Shown here one piece after another: positions 1 through 6,029 of a stretch of 6,029 nucleotides of DNA. A program made the position numbers and the translations under genes. How positions within the stretch are numbered: position 1 is the first letter of the stretch; every line of letters begins with the position of its first letter. The stretch comes from Actinomycetes bacterium (GTDB lineage: Bacteria; Actinomycetota; Acidimicrobiia; Acidimicrobiales; Palsa-688), in the NCBI GenBank assembly GCA_021815935.1, contig JAKAZH010000115.1, positions 1 to 6,029 on the forward strand, in the 5' to 3' direction. The notes beneath the pieces were generated by a model, which was not told the DNA's origin, made no database searches, and saw only the letters and a program-made list of their open reading frames with translations.

Positions 1-8
1 GGCTAGCC

Positions 9-2864
9 ATGACCGAGTTTCTGAACATTCTTGTCGGGGGCCTGGTCACCGGCGCCGTGTACGCGCTGCTGGCCGTCGGCTTCTCGCTCGTGTTCAACGT
101 GACCGGTGTCCTCAACCTTGCGCAGGGTTCATTCGTCGCGATGGGCGCCCTCGTGATGTACGACTTCAAGGTGGACGTGCGCCTGCCGTTGGCGTTGGCG
201 TTCGTAGCGTCCCTTCTCGTCATGACCGCTGTCATGATCATCGTCGAGTGGCTGATCATCCGCCCTGCCGTGCACAAGATCTCGCACACGAACCTGCTTA
301 TGTTGATGGGGGGCCTCCTCACGGCGTTCCAGGGGGCGGCGCTGCTCATCTGGGGTAACAACCCCTACACGCTGTCTCCCTTCAGCGGCGCTAACCCTAT
401 TGACGTCAAAGGCGTATACGTGGCCACCCAGGACATCTGGGTGGTAGCCACGACGGCACTGGTCATCACGGCCGTGTGGCTGTTCCTTACCCGCACTGAG
501 GTCGGCTCGGCGTTCAGGGCAGTAGCCGAGCAGAGAAACGCTGCGCGCTTGATGGGTATCAGCGTCGACCGGACGATACTCCTCGCGTTCGCGTTGAGCG
601 CGGCTCTCGGCGTGACAGCCGGCGCGGTGATCATGCCTCTCACCTCCCTCGACTTCGCGTCGATGGCCACCTACACCAATCTCGGGCTGATAGCCGTCAC
701 CCTCGGCGGGCTCGGAACGATCGTCGGGGCTGCAGCGGGTGGAATCGTCTTCGGCGTCGTCGAAGCGCTCGTCGCCGGGTACATCTCGTCGCTTTTCGGC
801 ACGGCGATAAGCCTGATACTCCTCGTCGCGATACTCATCTTCAGGCCGCAGGGCCTGCTCGGCCGAGCGCGCGGCGGCCGTCTCGACGTCGCGGTGACAA
901 GGGCCGGGAAGGTTGCCGACCCTCCCAGGCTGAGCCGGACGACGTCGCGAGCCGGGGGGTTGGCGCTTGTCGCGGTGATGGCGGTGCTTCCGCTGCTGCT
1001 GGCCAAGTCGGGCAACATGCACGCGGTCGACATCACTGGGATCTTCTGTCTGACGATCGTCGGGCTGGAGTTGCTTACCGGCGTGGCAGGCCAGGTAAGT
1101 CTCGGCCAGGCTGGGTTCATGGCAGTCGGCGGCTACACGTCGTCGATCCTGATCGTCTCGCATGGTTGGCCGCCGCTGCTTGCGATGCTGGCGGGGGTGG
1201 TTGCCTCGGCAATGACGGCCGCAGTGTTGGCGCTCGCTGGCACCCGGGTGACAGGCATGTACCTGGCTATCGTCACGTTGAGCTTCGGAATCCTGACCCA
1301 GTCGATTGCGAGCGGACTGACGGTGACCGGCGGCCCGTCGGGCCTCGCCGGGATTCCGAGCTTCAGCGTCGCCGGGTACTCGTTCGCAACCAACGACCGC
1401 TTCTACTACCTGATCTGGGGTCTGGTCGGCGTGAGCCTCCTTTTGACCGGGAACCTGATCCGCTCCAATCGGGGGCGTCTCCTTCGTACAATGCACGCCG
1501 ACGAGGTAGGCGCCCGAAGCCTGGGGCTGAACCTTTTCGCGACGAAGGTCGCCGTTTTCGTGCTGAGCGCCGTCATAGCGTCGGTCGCCGGCACCTTGTA
1601 CGCCACCTTTTTCCACTACTACTCGCCGGACATGGTGGGCTCCGCTACGTCACTCGAGCTGATCACGATGCTTGTGGTCGGCGGTGCCGGGACGCAGATC
1701 GGGCCGCTGATCGGGGTAGCGCTACTCACCTTCATTCCTCAGGTCTCCCAGAGCTTCCAGACGTACTCGGCCTTGATCGACGGTCTAGCGCTTGTCGTGT
1801 TCTTGAGGTTCCTACCCTCCGGGCTCTACGGCGGGGCCGTCACTGCCATCCGCGCCGCCGCCCGGCGGGTGGGTTCCACCCTCGAAGGCCGCCGCGGCGC
1901 TACTTCGGGAGGGACGTCGACGGGCTCGTTGGCGACCGCGGAAACCGACTCACTGCCGGCCTTCGGGTCCGCCGTGGGGGCGGCAGGAACGACGGCAGGA
2001 ACGACGGCAGGAACGACGGCCGCCACAGGCCAGCGAACGCAAGGCGAACCAGAGGACCGTGAGACTTCGGTCGCCCGCGTTGTTTCGACGCGGGACCGTC
2101 GCGCTTTGGAGGTTCGGGAGCTGACGAAGACCTTCGGGGGCCTGACCGCTGTCTCCGACGTGACCCTGGCTGTCCCCGAGGGATCTATCACAGCCGTGAT
2201 CGGGCCGAACGGGGCCGGCAAGTCCACTCTGTTCAATCTCGTCTCCAACCTCTACCGCCCCGACAGGGGACGAGTCGAGCTTTACGGGGAGACGATATCC
2301 GGGCTTTCGCCGAGCGCTATCGCCAAACGCGGCCTATTCCGGACGTTCCAGACTTCTCGGGTCTTCAGCGGACTCAACGTCTTGGAGAACGTCCTCGTCG
2401 GAGCGTGCCGATTCGAGAAGGCCACCTACCCGGAGCTGCTCGTCTGGGCGCGCAGGGCGCGGCGGGAGGAAACCGAGATCGTCCGGCGTGCCAAGGCGAT
2501 CATGGAGGCCCTGGAGTTGGACCGTTGGGCGGACCAGCCCGGCAGCGTCCTTCCCCTCGCAGCCCAGAAGCACCTCGACATCGCACGGGCACTCATGTCG
2601 AAAGCCCGTCTGCTGCTATTCGACGAGCCCGGAGCCGGTATGAACGATACGGAGACCATGGCTCTCGGCGCTCTCCTTCTCGCCGTGCGCGACGCCGGGC
2701 ACTCGCTTCTCGTCGTCGACCACAACATGGCTTTGGTCATGGGCATCGCCGACCAGGTGACCGTCATGGACCGTGGAACGGTGATAGCAAGTGGATCCGC
2801 CACGGCCGTGCAATCCGACCCCGCCGTCATCGACGCCTACTTCGGCCAACCCCAGACGGTTTAG
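9..2864 (+). CDS. LIV-type ABC transporter, fused permease-permease-ATPase (LivH-LivM-LivG)
   Basis: This is a 951-residue inner-membrane importer component of the branched-chain amino acid (HAAT/LIV) ABC family, with three subunits in one chain. Residues 1-288 are LivH-like: several hydrophobic helices, the NVTGVLNLAQGSF motif at 30-42, a cytoplasmic coupling loop near 166-184 and the typical end FRPQGLLGR. Residues about 313-609 are LivM-like, with LTGVAGQVSLGQAGF at 356-370 and a coupling loop near 493-507. After a low-complexity linker (610-696) comes a LivG-like ATPase: Walker A GPNGAGKST 732-740, Q-loop Q781, Walker B with D872 and E873, and H-loop H905. The signature position reads LPLAA (848-852) instead of LSGGQ or LAYGQ, losing the usual Gly and Gln. 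The ATG at 9 gives a typical LivH N-terminus, but only eight bases precede it, so no ribosome site can be judged and an earlier in-frame start outside the window is not excluded. LivF follows 11 bases downstream. The family is certain. The substrate is not: LIV-type systems also carry aromatic acids, amides and urea. Confidence 0.95.
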   Translation: MTEFLNILVGGLVTGAVYALLAVGFSLVFNVTGVLNLAQGSFVAMGALVMYDFKVDVRLPLALAFVASLLVMTAVMIIVEWLIIRPAVHKISHTNLLMLMGGLLTAFQGAALLIWGNNPYTLSPFSGANPIDVKGVYVATQDIWVVATTALVITAVWLFLTRTEVGSAFRAVAEQRNAARLMGISVDRTILLAFALSAALGVTAGAVIMPLTSLDFASMATYTNLGLIAVTLGGLGTIVGAAAGGIVFGVVEALVAGYISSLFGTAISLILLVAILIFRPQGLLGRARGGRLDVAVTRAGKVADPPRLSRTTSRAGGLALVAVMAVLPLLLAKSGNMHAVDITGIFCLTIVGLELLTGVAGQVSLGQAGFMAVGGYTSSILIVSHGWPPLLAMLAGVVASAMTAAVLALAGTRVTGMYLAIVTLSFGILTQSIASGLTVTGGPSGLAGIPSFSVAGYSFATNDRFYYLIWGLVGVSLLLTGNLIRSNRGRLLRTMHADEVGARSLGLNLFATKVAVFVLSAVIASVAGTLYATFFHYYSPDMVGSATSLELITMLVVGGAGTQIGPLIGVALLTFIPQVSQSFQTYSALIDGLALVVFLRFLPSGLYGGAVTAIRAAARRVGSTLEGRRGATSGGTSTGSLATAETDSLPAFGSAVGAAGTTAGTTAGTTAATGQRTQGEPEDRETSVARVVSTRDRRALEVRELTKTFGGLTAVSDVTLAVPEGSITAVIGPNGAGKSTLFNLVSNLYRPDRGRVELYGETISGLSPSAIAKRGLFRTFQTSRVFSGLNVLENVLVGACRFEKATYPELLVWARRARREETEIVRRAKAIMEALELDRWADQPGSVLPLAAQKHLDIARALMSKARLLLFDEPGAGMNDTETMALGALLLAVRDAGHSLLVVDHNMALVMGIADQVTVMDRGTVIASGSATAVQSDPAVIDAYFGQPQTV
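1982..2017 (+). repeat. Three tandem copies of a 12-bp unit in the LivM-LivG linker
   Basis: The unit GGCAGGAACGAC occurs three times back to back without mismatch, and a GGC follows as the start of a broken fourth copy. In the reading frame it encodes AGTT three times (residues 659-670). It lies in the Ala/Gly/Thr/Ser-rich linker joining the second permease to the ATPase. Because the unit is a multiple of three, copy-number change would lengthen or shorten the linker without breaking the frame. Confidence 0.9.
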
Positions 2865-2865
2865 C

Positions 2866-2869
2866 GAGG
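2866..2869 (+). promoter_or_regulatory. Ribosome binding site fixing the GTG start of livF
   Basis: GAGG lies six bases before the GTG at 2876, inside the 11-base gap between the transporter fusion and the next ATPase gene. It supports that GTG over the much longer in-frame extension upstream, which would lie inside the preceding gene and has no family resemblance. Confidence 0.7.
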
Positions 2870-2875
2870 CTACCA

Positions 2876-3649
2876 GTGCTCGTAATCGACTCTCTCGACG
2901 CCGGATACGACCGGACGCCGGTACTGCACTCGGTGTCGATAACGGTCCGACCCGCGAGCATGGTGGCCGTCATAGGAGCAAACGGCGCCGGAAAATCGAC
3001 GCTGCTTCGAGCCGTGTCCGGGCTGATCAAACCATCCGGCGGATCCGTGAGCGTCGACGGCCACAGCGTCAAGTACCGCTCCGAGCGCGAAGTGGTCCTA
3101 GCGGGAATCTCGCACGTGCCTGAAGGAAGACAGGTGTTCGCGAACCTCACCGTGGCGGAGAACCTCCGCCTCGGCGGATACACGACCCGTAGGCGCGGCG
3201 ATTTGAACGCACGGCAGTCGGACATGATCGACTTGTTCCCCGAGCTCGGATCCAGGTTTCGCTCTTACGCAGGCTCGCTATCGGGTGGACAGCAGCAGAT
3301 GCTCGCTATTGCACGAGGCCTGATGGCAGGCCCCCGTTACCTTCTCCTGGACGAACCGTCGCTAGGCCTCGCCCCACAGGTCGTCGACAAGATCTTCGTA
3401 GCACTTCTGTCTCTTCGCCAGCGGGGGGTCGGGATCCTGCTCGTCGAGCAGAACGGCAGGATGGCACTCGCCAACGCCGACGAGGGATGCCTGCTGGAGC
3501 AGGGACATCTGACGATGTCGGGCACCGGCCGAAAGCTTCTCGGCGACCCGGCAGTGGTCGAGAAGTATCTCGGGGTCGGATCCTCAATCGGCGGAAGTGA
3601 ACGCCAGAAGGCGATTGCATCTAGACTCGCCAGCGCCTTGCGACTCTAG
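2876..3649 (+). CDS. livF: LIV-type ABC transporter ATP-binding protein (LivF)
   Basis: This 257-residue cytoplasmic ATPase pairs with the LivG domain of the upstream fusion to power the LIV-type importer. All core motifs are visible: Walker A GANGAGKST at 34-42, the Q-loop in VPEGRQVF (Q86), a canonical signature LSGGQ at 135-139, and Walker B YLLLDEPS with D159 and E160. The H-loop reads LLVEQN, so the usual switch histidine is Gln (Q192). EQN at this place is normal for LivF proteins. The GTG start is chosen because a GAGG site precedes it and the product then begins LVIDSLDAGYDRTPVL, a usual LivF beginning. After the usual family end EKYLG there is a tail of about 24 residues rich in Ser, Arg and Ala, making the protein slightly longer than E. 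coli LivF. The stop codon directly abuts the start of the MFS gene, which implies one transcript. Confidence 0.95.
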   Translation: MLVIDSLDAGYDRTPVLHSVSITVRPASMVAVIGANGAGKSTLLRAVSGLIKPSGGSVSVDGHSVKYRSEREVVLAGISHVPEGRQVFANLTVAENLRLGGYTTRRRGDLNARQSDMIDLFPELGSRFRSYAGSLSGGQQQMLAIARGLMAGPRYLLLDEPSLGLAPQVVDKIFVALLSLRQRGVGILLVEQNGRMALANADEGCLLEQGHLTMSGTGRKLLGDPAVVEKYLGVGSSIGGSERQKAIASRLASALRL

Positions 3650-4852
3650 GTGGCCGCCCTGCGTCGGGTTGGTGGCGCCGACCGCGACCTGGTTGGGACC
3701 GCCGCAATGTCGTTCGTGTACTCGGCGGCACTCGGAATGCTGTCGGTAACGCTGCCACTGTTGGCGCTCGCCGCGCACTACTCACGTCCGCTCATAGGGG
3801 TGCTGACAGCACTGTCAGCGGTAACGCAACTGATTGCGCGTCTCGGCTCCGCGCGAGCGATGCGCCATGTTAAGGACCGCAACCTTGCAGCGGCTGCCTG
3901 CGTTACCATCGCTCTGTCGGCCGTCGTGGTTGTCTGGTCCCACCGGGTGGCGGTGTTCGCAGCAGCCGAACTGATCCAAGGGCTAGCGCGGGGAATGTTC
4001 TGGACGAGCACGCAGGCGCATGTCGTGCGAAGCAGGAAGAAGGCTGTCGGTAAGCTCGCCACCGTCAACCTCGTTTCGAGCTTCGGGCTGCTCGCCGGTC
4101 CGCCCGTCGCCGGCCTGCTCGCAGGCAGGTCTTTCGCTACCGCCCTGTGGGCTTCCGCGGGGGTCGGTGTTGTGGCAGCTGTATTAGCGCAGTCCACCAT
4201 GTCCAGCCTGGACGTGTTCGCTCCCCCATCCAAGGGTCGCCGCCAACGGGTTTGGTCGCTAGCCGGCGTGCGCATTGGCTGCTGGGCCGGCACCACGGCC
4301 GGCGCTTGGAGGGGCCTGATCGGGTCCTACATCCCTGTCGCTCTGCGGGCCGCGTCGGAGTCGTCGACGCTCGTCGGCGTGATCGTCGGCGTGGCGAACG
4401 GAGCGAGCATCCTCGGCACCGTCGCCATGGGGATCATCGGATCGCGGCGAACCCGGTTGGCTTTCGGCGCAGGAGTGGCACTTTGCGGAGCCGGGATCAT
4501 GGCTACGGGAATCGCCGCAACATCGCCGGTACTAGTCGCCTTGTTCATCGCCGCCAGCGGATTCGGAGCCGGACTTCTTCAGACGCTCGGGCCGGCGACC
4601 GCCGCCATGTCGGTAGAGCTCGCCCGCCGCGGCGACGCTGTCGCGGTAGCGGGGAGCTTCCGGGCGGCAGCGCTGTTCGTGTCCCCGATAGGAACTGCAG
4701 CCCTGCTCGATGTGGTTTCCCTCCCCGCTGCGCTTGGCGTGGCAGGTGTCCTGATCGCCCTGCCGCTTGTCGTCGCGGCTGGGGCACGCAACTGGCTGCG
4801 GTCCGACTCGGAGGAGGCCGTCCCGCCGAGCCCCTTGCCATCCACCCCCTAA
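3650..4852 (+). CDS. Major facilitator superfamily (MFS) transporter
   Basis: This is a 400-residue integral membrane carrier. About twelve hydrophobic helices can be placed, near residues 17-41, 47-66, 80-97, 99-120, 137-157, 163-181, then 204-230, 240-262, 268-287, 293-313, 330-350 and 355-378. A charged loop at 186-200 separates the two six-helix halves, the classic MFS plan and length. The loop between helices 2 and 3 (ARLGSARAMRHVKDR) is only a weak match to MFS motif A and lacks its usual Asp. The short tail is Pro/Ser-rich and cytoplasmic. The GTG at 3650 touches the livF stop codon with no clear Shine-Dalgarno site, which fits translation by termination and restart. The ATG at 3707 is a possible alternative, but it would cut into helix 1. 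Direction and substrate cannot be told. In this setting it may import a catabolic substrate or export an intermediate; drug efflux is another option. Confidence 0.88.
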   Translation: MAALRRVGGADRDLVGTAAMSFVYSAALGMLSVTLPLLALAAHYSRPLIGVLTALSAVTQLIARLGSARAMRHVKDRNLAAAACVTIALSAVVVVWSHRVAVFAAAELIQGLARGMFWTSTQAHVVRSRKKAVGKLATVNLVSSFGLLAGPPVAGLLAGRSFATALWASAGVGVVAAVLAQSTMSSLDVFAPPSKGRRQRVWSLAGVRIGCWAGTTAGAWRGLIGSYIPVALRAASESSTLVGVIVGVANGASILGTVAMGIIGSRRTRLAFGAGVALCGAGIMATGIAATSPVLVALFIAASGFGAGLLQTLGPATAAMSVELARRGDAVAVAGSFRAAALFVSPIGTAALLDVVSLPAALGVAGVLIALPLVVAAGARNWLRSDSEEAVPPSPLPSTP

Positions 4853-4864
4853 AGGTAATACCAT
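4835..4864 (+). promoter_or_regulatory. Possible sigma-70-type promoter before the cupin gene
   Basis: TTGCCA at 4835-4840 and TACCAT at 4859-4864 sit 18 bases apart and resemble -35 and -10 boxes, placing a start site a few bases downstream of the dyads and about 20 bases before the cupin GTG. The -35 box lies inside the end of the MFS gene. The match is modest and the cupin gene could equally be read from an upstream promoter. Confidence 0.3.
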
Positions 4865-4872
4865 ATGGTTTT
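4854..4872. promoter_or_regulatory. Two overlapping dyads, possible operator
   Basis: GGTAATACC (4854-4862) is an inverted repeat about a single central base. It overlaps ACCATATGGT (4860-4869), a perfect 10-bp palindrome that extends to 16 bp (4857-4872) with one mismatched pair. The result is GGT-N3-ACC-N4-GGT in the only A/T-rich gap of the window, overlapping the possible -10 box. This looks like a repressor site, perhaps of a TetR- or GntR-type regulator, but no regulator gene is in view and the family is a guess. The stem is too short and lacks a T-run, so it is not a terminator. Confidence 0.4.
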
Positions 4873-4883
4873 CACTTCGATAT

Positions 4884-4888
4884 GGAGG
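4884..4888 (+). promoter_or_regulatory. Strong ribosome binding site of the cupin gene
   Basis: GGAGG lies four bases before the GTG at 4893. It is the best Shine-Dalgarno match in the window and decides the cupin start over in-frame codons further upstream, which fall inside the MFS gene. It suggests that the cupin protein is translated more strongly than its neighbours. Confidence 0.75.
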
Positions 4889-4892
4889 TATC

Positions 4893-5465
4893 GTGGCCAG
4901 AGAGTACGCGAAGGGTGTCCTAGCCCCTTCAGCCAAAGCCCAGTCCGAGCTAGGCGCACGCGACCAGTTCAACAAGGACCATCCCCCGATCACCGGACTG
5001 TCCTCCGGCGACGACCTGCGAAAGATGGAGCTCCCGGAGCGGCCATGGCGCAACAATCGGGGTCAGTGGTTCGACCTGGCCGACTACGAGGTGCTCTCCG
5101 CCCACATCGCCGAGCTCAAGCCGGGCGGTGCCTCGAAGCGTCACCGTCACACGACCGAGGCGTACCTGTACGTGGTCAAGGGTTTCGGCTTCTCGGTGAT
5201 CAACTACGAAGACGAGCCTGAGCAGGTCGTCGAATGGTCGGAGGGGACCCTCTTCGCCCCGCCGCGCTGGGCGTGGCACCAGCACTTCAACCTCGACCCC
5301 TCCGACACTTCGCGCTATCTTGCGATCCAGGACACGGGGCTTGTCAGGACGATGCGGCTGCATCAGATCGAACAGCATTCGATACAGTTGAGCATGGAGG
5401 ACGCCCGGCGGCTTCTGGATGCCTACAAGGAGTCTCTAGAAGCCGGCGAAAGACCTGGTGACTGA
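4893..5465 (+). CDS. Cupin-domain protein, probable metal-binding oxygenase or accessory protein
   Basis: This is a 190-residue soluble protein without a signal peptide or membrane helix. A single cupin barrel spans roughly residues 65-150. Cupin motif 1 is GGASKRHRHTTEAYLYVVKG (78-97), with H84 and H86. Motif 2 is GTLFAPPRWAWHQHFN (118-133), with H129. The usual motif 1 glutamate is shifted by one position because the loop after HRH is short, so the likely metal site is three histidines. Gentisate 1,2-dioxygenase and its relatives have a similar HRH and W-x-W-H pattern, but those enzymes are bicupins of about 350 residues and this chain has one barrel. The N-terminal 60 residues (including ITGLSSGDD and PWRNNRGQW) match no domain I recognise. 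The C-terminus is a charged helix (167-185). The gene overlaps the ferredoxin reductase by 8 bases, so the two are probably coupled in translation and function. The fold is well supported; the reaction is unknown. Confidence 0.88.
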   Translation: MAREYAKGVLAPSAKAQSELGARDQFNKDHPPITGLSSGDDLRKMELPERPWRNNRGQWFDLADYEVLSAHIAELKPGGASKRHRHTTEAYLYVVKGFGFSVINYEDEPEQVVEWSEGTLFAPPRWAWHQHFNLDPSDTSRYLAIQDTGLVRTMRLHQIEQHSIQLSMEDARRLLDAYKESLEAGERPGD

Positions 5466-6029
5466 GCAGGCGGTCAAGCTTGGATCGAGGGGAGTTCTCG
5501 TCGTCGGTGCCTCCGTAGCGGGGGTGCGTGTGGCACGAGACCTGCGACGGCACGGCTTCGACGGGCGTATCACGATCGCCGGCGCCGAGGAATCCCTCCC
5601 CTACGACAAACCGCCGCTATCCAAGCAGTACCTCGCTGGCACATTCGACGCCGCACGGATCTCGCTTGTAGAGCCGGCCGAGGTGCAAGCCCTCCGACTC
5701 GACCTGCGCCTCGGGGCGAAGGCCGTTTCGCTGTCGGCTCACGACCGCATCGTCGTAGACGACTCGGGTAGAGAGCTCGCCTACGACGTGTGCGTCGTCG
5801 CGACCGGCGCGTCGGCGCGCCCGTCGCCTTGGGGCGGCGGCGAGCGTGTGCACCTGCTTCGCACGCTCGGCGATAGCGCCCGGCTCAAAGCCGCCATCAC
5901 TCCTGGCGCCAGAGTCGTCGTCATCGGGGCGGGCCTAATCGGATCCGAGGTCGCTTCGACCTCGGCGAAGCTCGGGGCGCAAGTGACGGTCATCGACCCC
6001 CTCCAGTCCCCGATGGCCAAGCTCGCCGG
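5458..6029 (+). CDS. FAD-dependent NAD(P)H:ferredoxin oxidoreductase, N-terminal part (runs off window)
   Basis: The first 190 residues of a pyridine-nucleotide-disulphide-type flavoprotein are visible; family members are about 400 residues, so half is missing to the right. Residues 13-22 (VLVVGASVAG) form the FAD-binding turn. LPYDKPPLSK at 47-56 is the hallmark of the BphA4, CamA and rubredoxin-reductase group. VVATGASARP at 113-122 is the second FAD-contact motif. VVVIGAGLIGSE at 153-164 is the NAD-binding GxGxxG turn, followed by an acidic residue ending strand two (D180), which favours NADH over NADPH. There is no CxxxxC redox pair near residue 45, so it is not a thioredoxin- or glutathione-reductase type. 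Such proteins pass electrons from NADH through a ferredoxin or Rieske ferredoxin to an oxygenase or P450. The GTG start lies inside the end of the cupin gene, behind a weak GAAAG site, indicating translational coupling. A ferredoxin or oxygenase gene would be expected beyond the window. Confidence 0.93.
   Translation, partial: MTEQAVKLGSRGVLVVGASVAGVRVARDLRRHGFDGRITIAGAEESLPYDKPPLSKQYLAGTFDAARISLVEPAEVQALRLDLRLGAKAVSLSAHDRIVVDDSGRELAYDVCVVATGASARPSPWGGGERVHLLRTLGDSARLKAAITPGARVVVIGAGLIGSEVASTSAKLGAQVTVIDPLQSPMAKLA

Noticed and set aside
1..8. GGCTAGCC palindrome with a TAG at 4-6, possibly the stop of an upstream gene
   Set aside because: Eight bases at the window edge are too few to support either an operator or the end of a gene.
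129..1616. A 495-codon open frame on the minus strand, opposite the permease domains
   Set aside because: It is rich in Arg, His, Asp and Glu with no recognisable domain, and lies fully antisense to well-conserved LivH/LivM coding sequence. Such long antisense frames are common in high-GC DNA.
1166..2062. A 298-codon + strand frame inside the transporter gene
   Set aside because: Its product is Arg/Gly-rich and of low complexity, and it is out of frame with the clearly conserved LivM domain.
2405..2875. In-frame upstream extension of livF
   Set aside because: It lies within the LivG domain coding sequence, its translation is Arg/His-rich and unlike LivF, and the GTG at 2876 has a good ribosome site.
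4371..4394. Two near-identical 12-bp units in the MFS gene (TCGTCGGCGTGA/TCGTCGGCGTGG)
   Set aside because: They encode the Val/Gly-rich helix stretch LVGVIVGVA, and biased codons explain the similarity.
4147..4923. A 258-codon + strand frame overlapping the MFS gene
   Set aside because: Its Arg-rich product has no family likeness, while the overlapping frame encodes well-formed MFS helices.
4865..5221. A frame starting at the ATG inside the dyad and running into the cupin gene
   Set aside because: It is out of frame with the cupin motifs, has no ribosome site, and its product is Arg/Pro-rich with no domain.

Overview
The window is a densely packed, one-directional run of five protein genes on the + strand of a high-GC bacterium. 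The high G+C, the strong G/C bias at third codon positions, the four GTG starts out of five and the very tight gene spacing suggest an actinobacterium or a similar high-GC lineage. This is an inference from composition and gene style; no marker gene is present to fix the taxonomy.

Layout: (1) 9-2864 encodes a 951-residue fusion of two LIV-type ABC permeases and one ATPase (LivH-like, LivM-like and LivG-like, in that order). (2) 2876-3649 encodes the partner ATPase, LivF-like. (3) 3650-4852 encodes a 12-helix major facilitator superfamily (MFS) carrier whose GTG start directly abuts the livF stop. (4) A 40-base, comparatively A/T-rich gap at 4853-4892 is the longest non-coding stretch. It holds two overlapping short dyads and a strong ribosome binding site. 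(5) 4893-5465 encodes a 190-residue single-cupin protein with a three-histidine metal site. (6) 5458 to the window edge encodes the first 190 residues of a BphA4/CamA-type FAD- and NAD(H)-dependent ferredoxin reductase, overlapping the cupin gene by 8 bases. There is no gene-free stretch above 300 bases, and I saw no tRNA, rRNA, insertion sequence or CRISPR array.

Reading of the whole: the first two genes supply the membrane and ATPase parts of a LIV-type importer. Its periplasmic or lipoprotein substrate-binding subunit is not in the window. The MFS carrier adds a second transport route. The cupin protein and the ferredoxin reductase look like the start of an oxidative catabolic module. Taken together this resembles an uptake-plus-degradation cluster for an organic acid, amide or aromatic compound, but the substrate cannot be read from the sequence.

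The points most worth a second look are the three-domain transporter fusion, an apparently one-sided ATPase pair (altered signature motif in the LivG domain and a Gln in the LivF H-loop, falling in the same composite ATP site), the dyad upstream of the cupin gene, and the coupled cupin/ferredoxin-reductase pair of unknown reaction. I did not find a clearly new defence or mobile system here.
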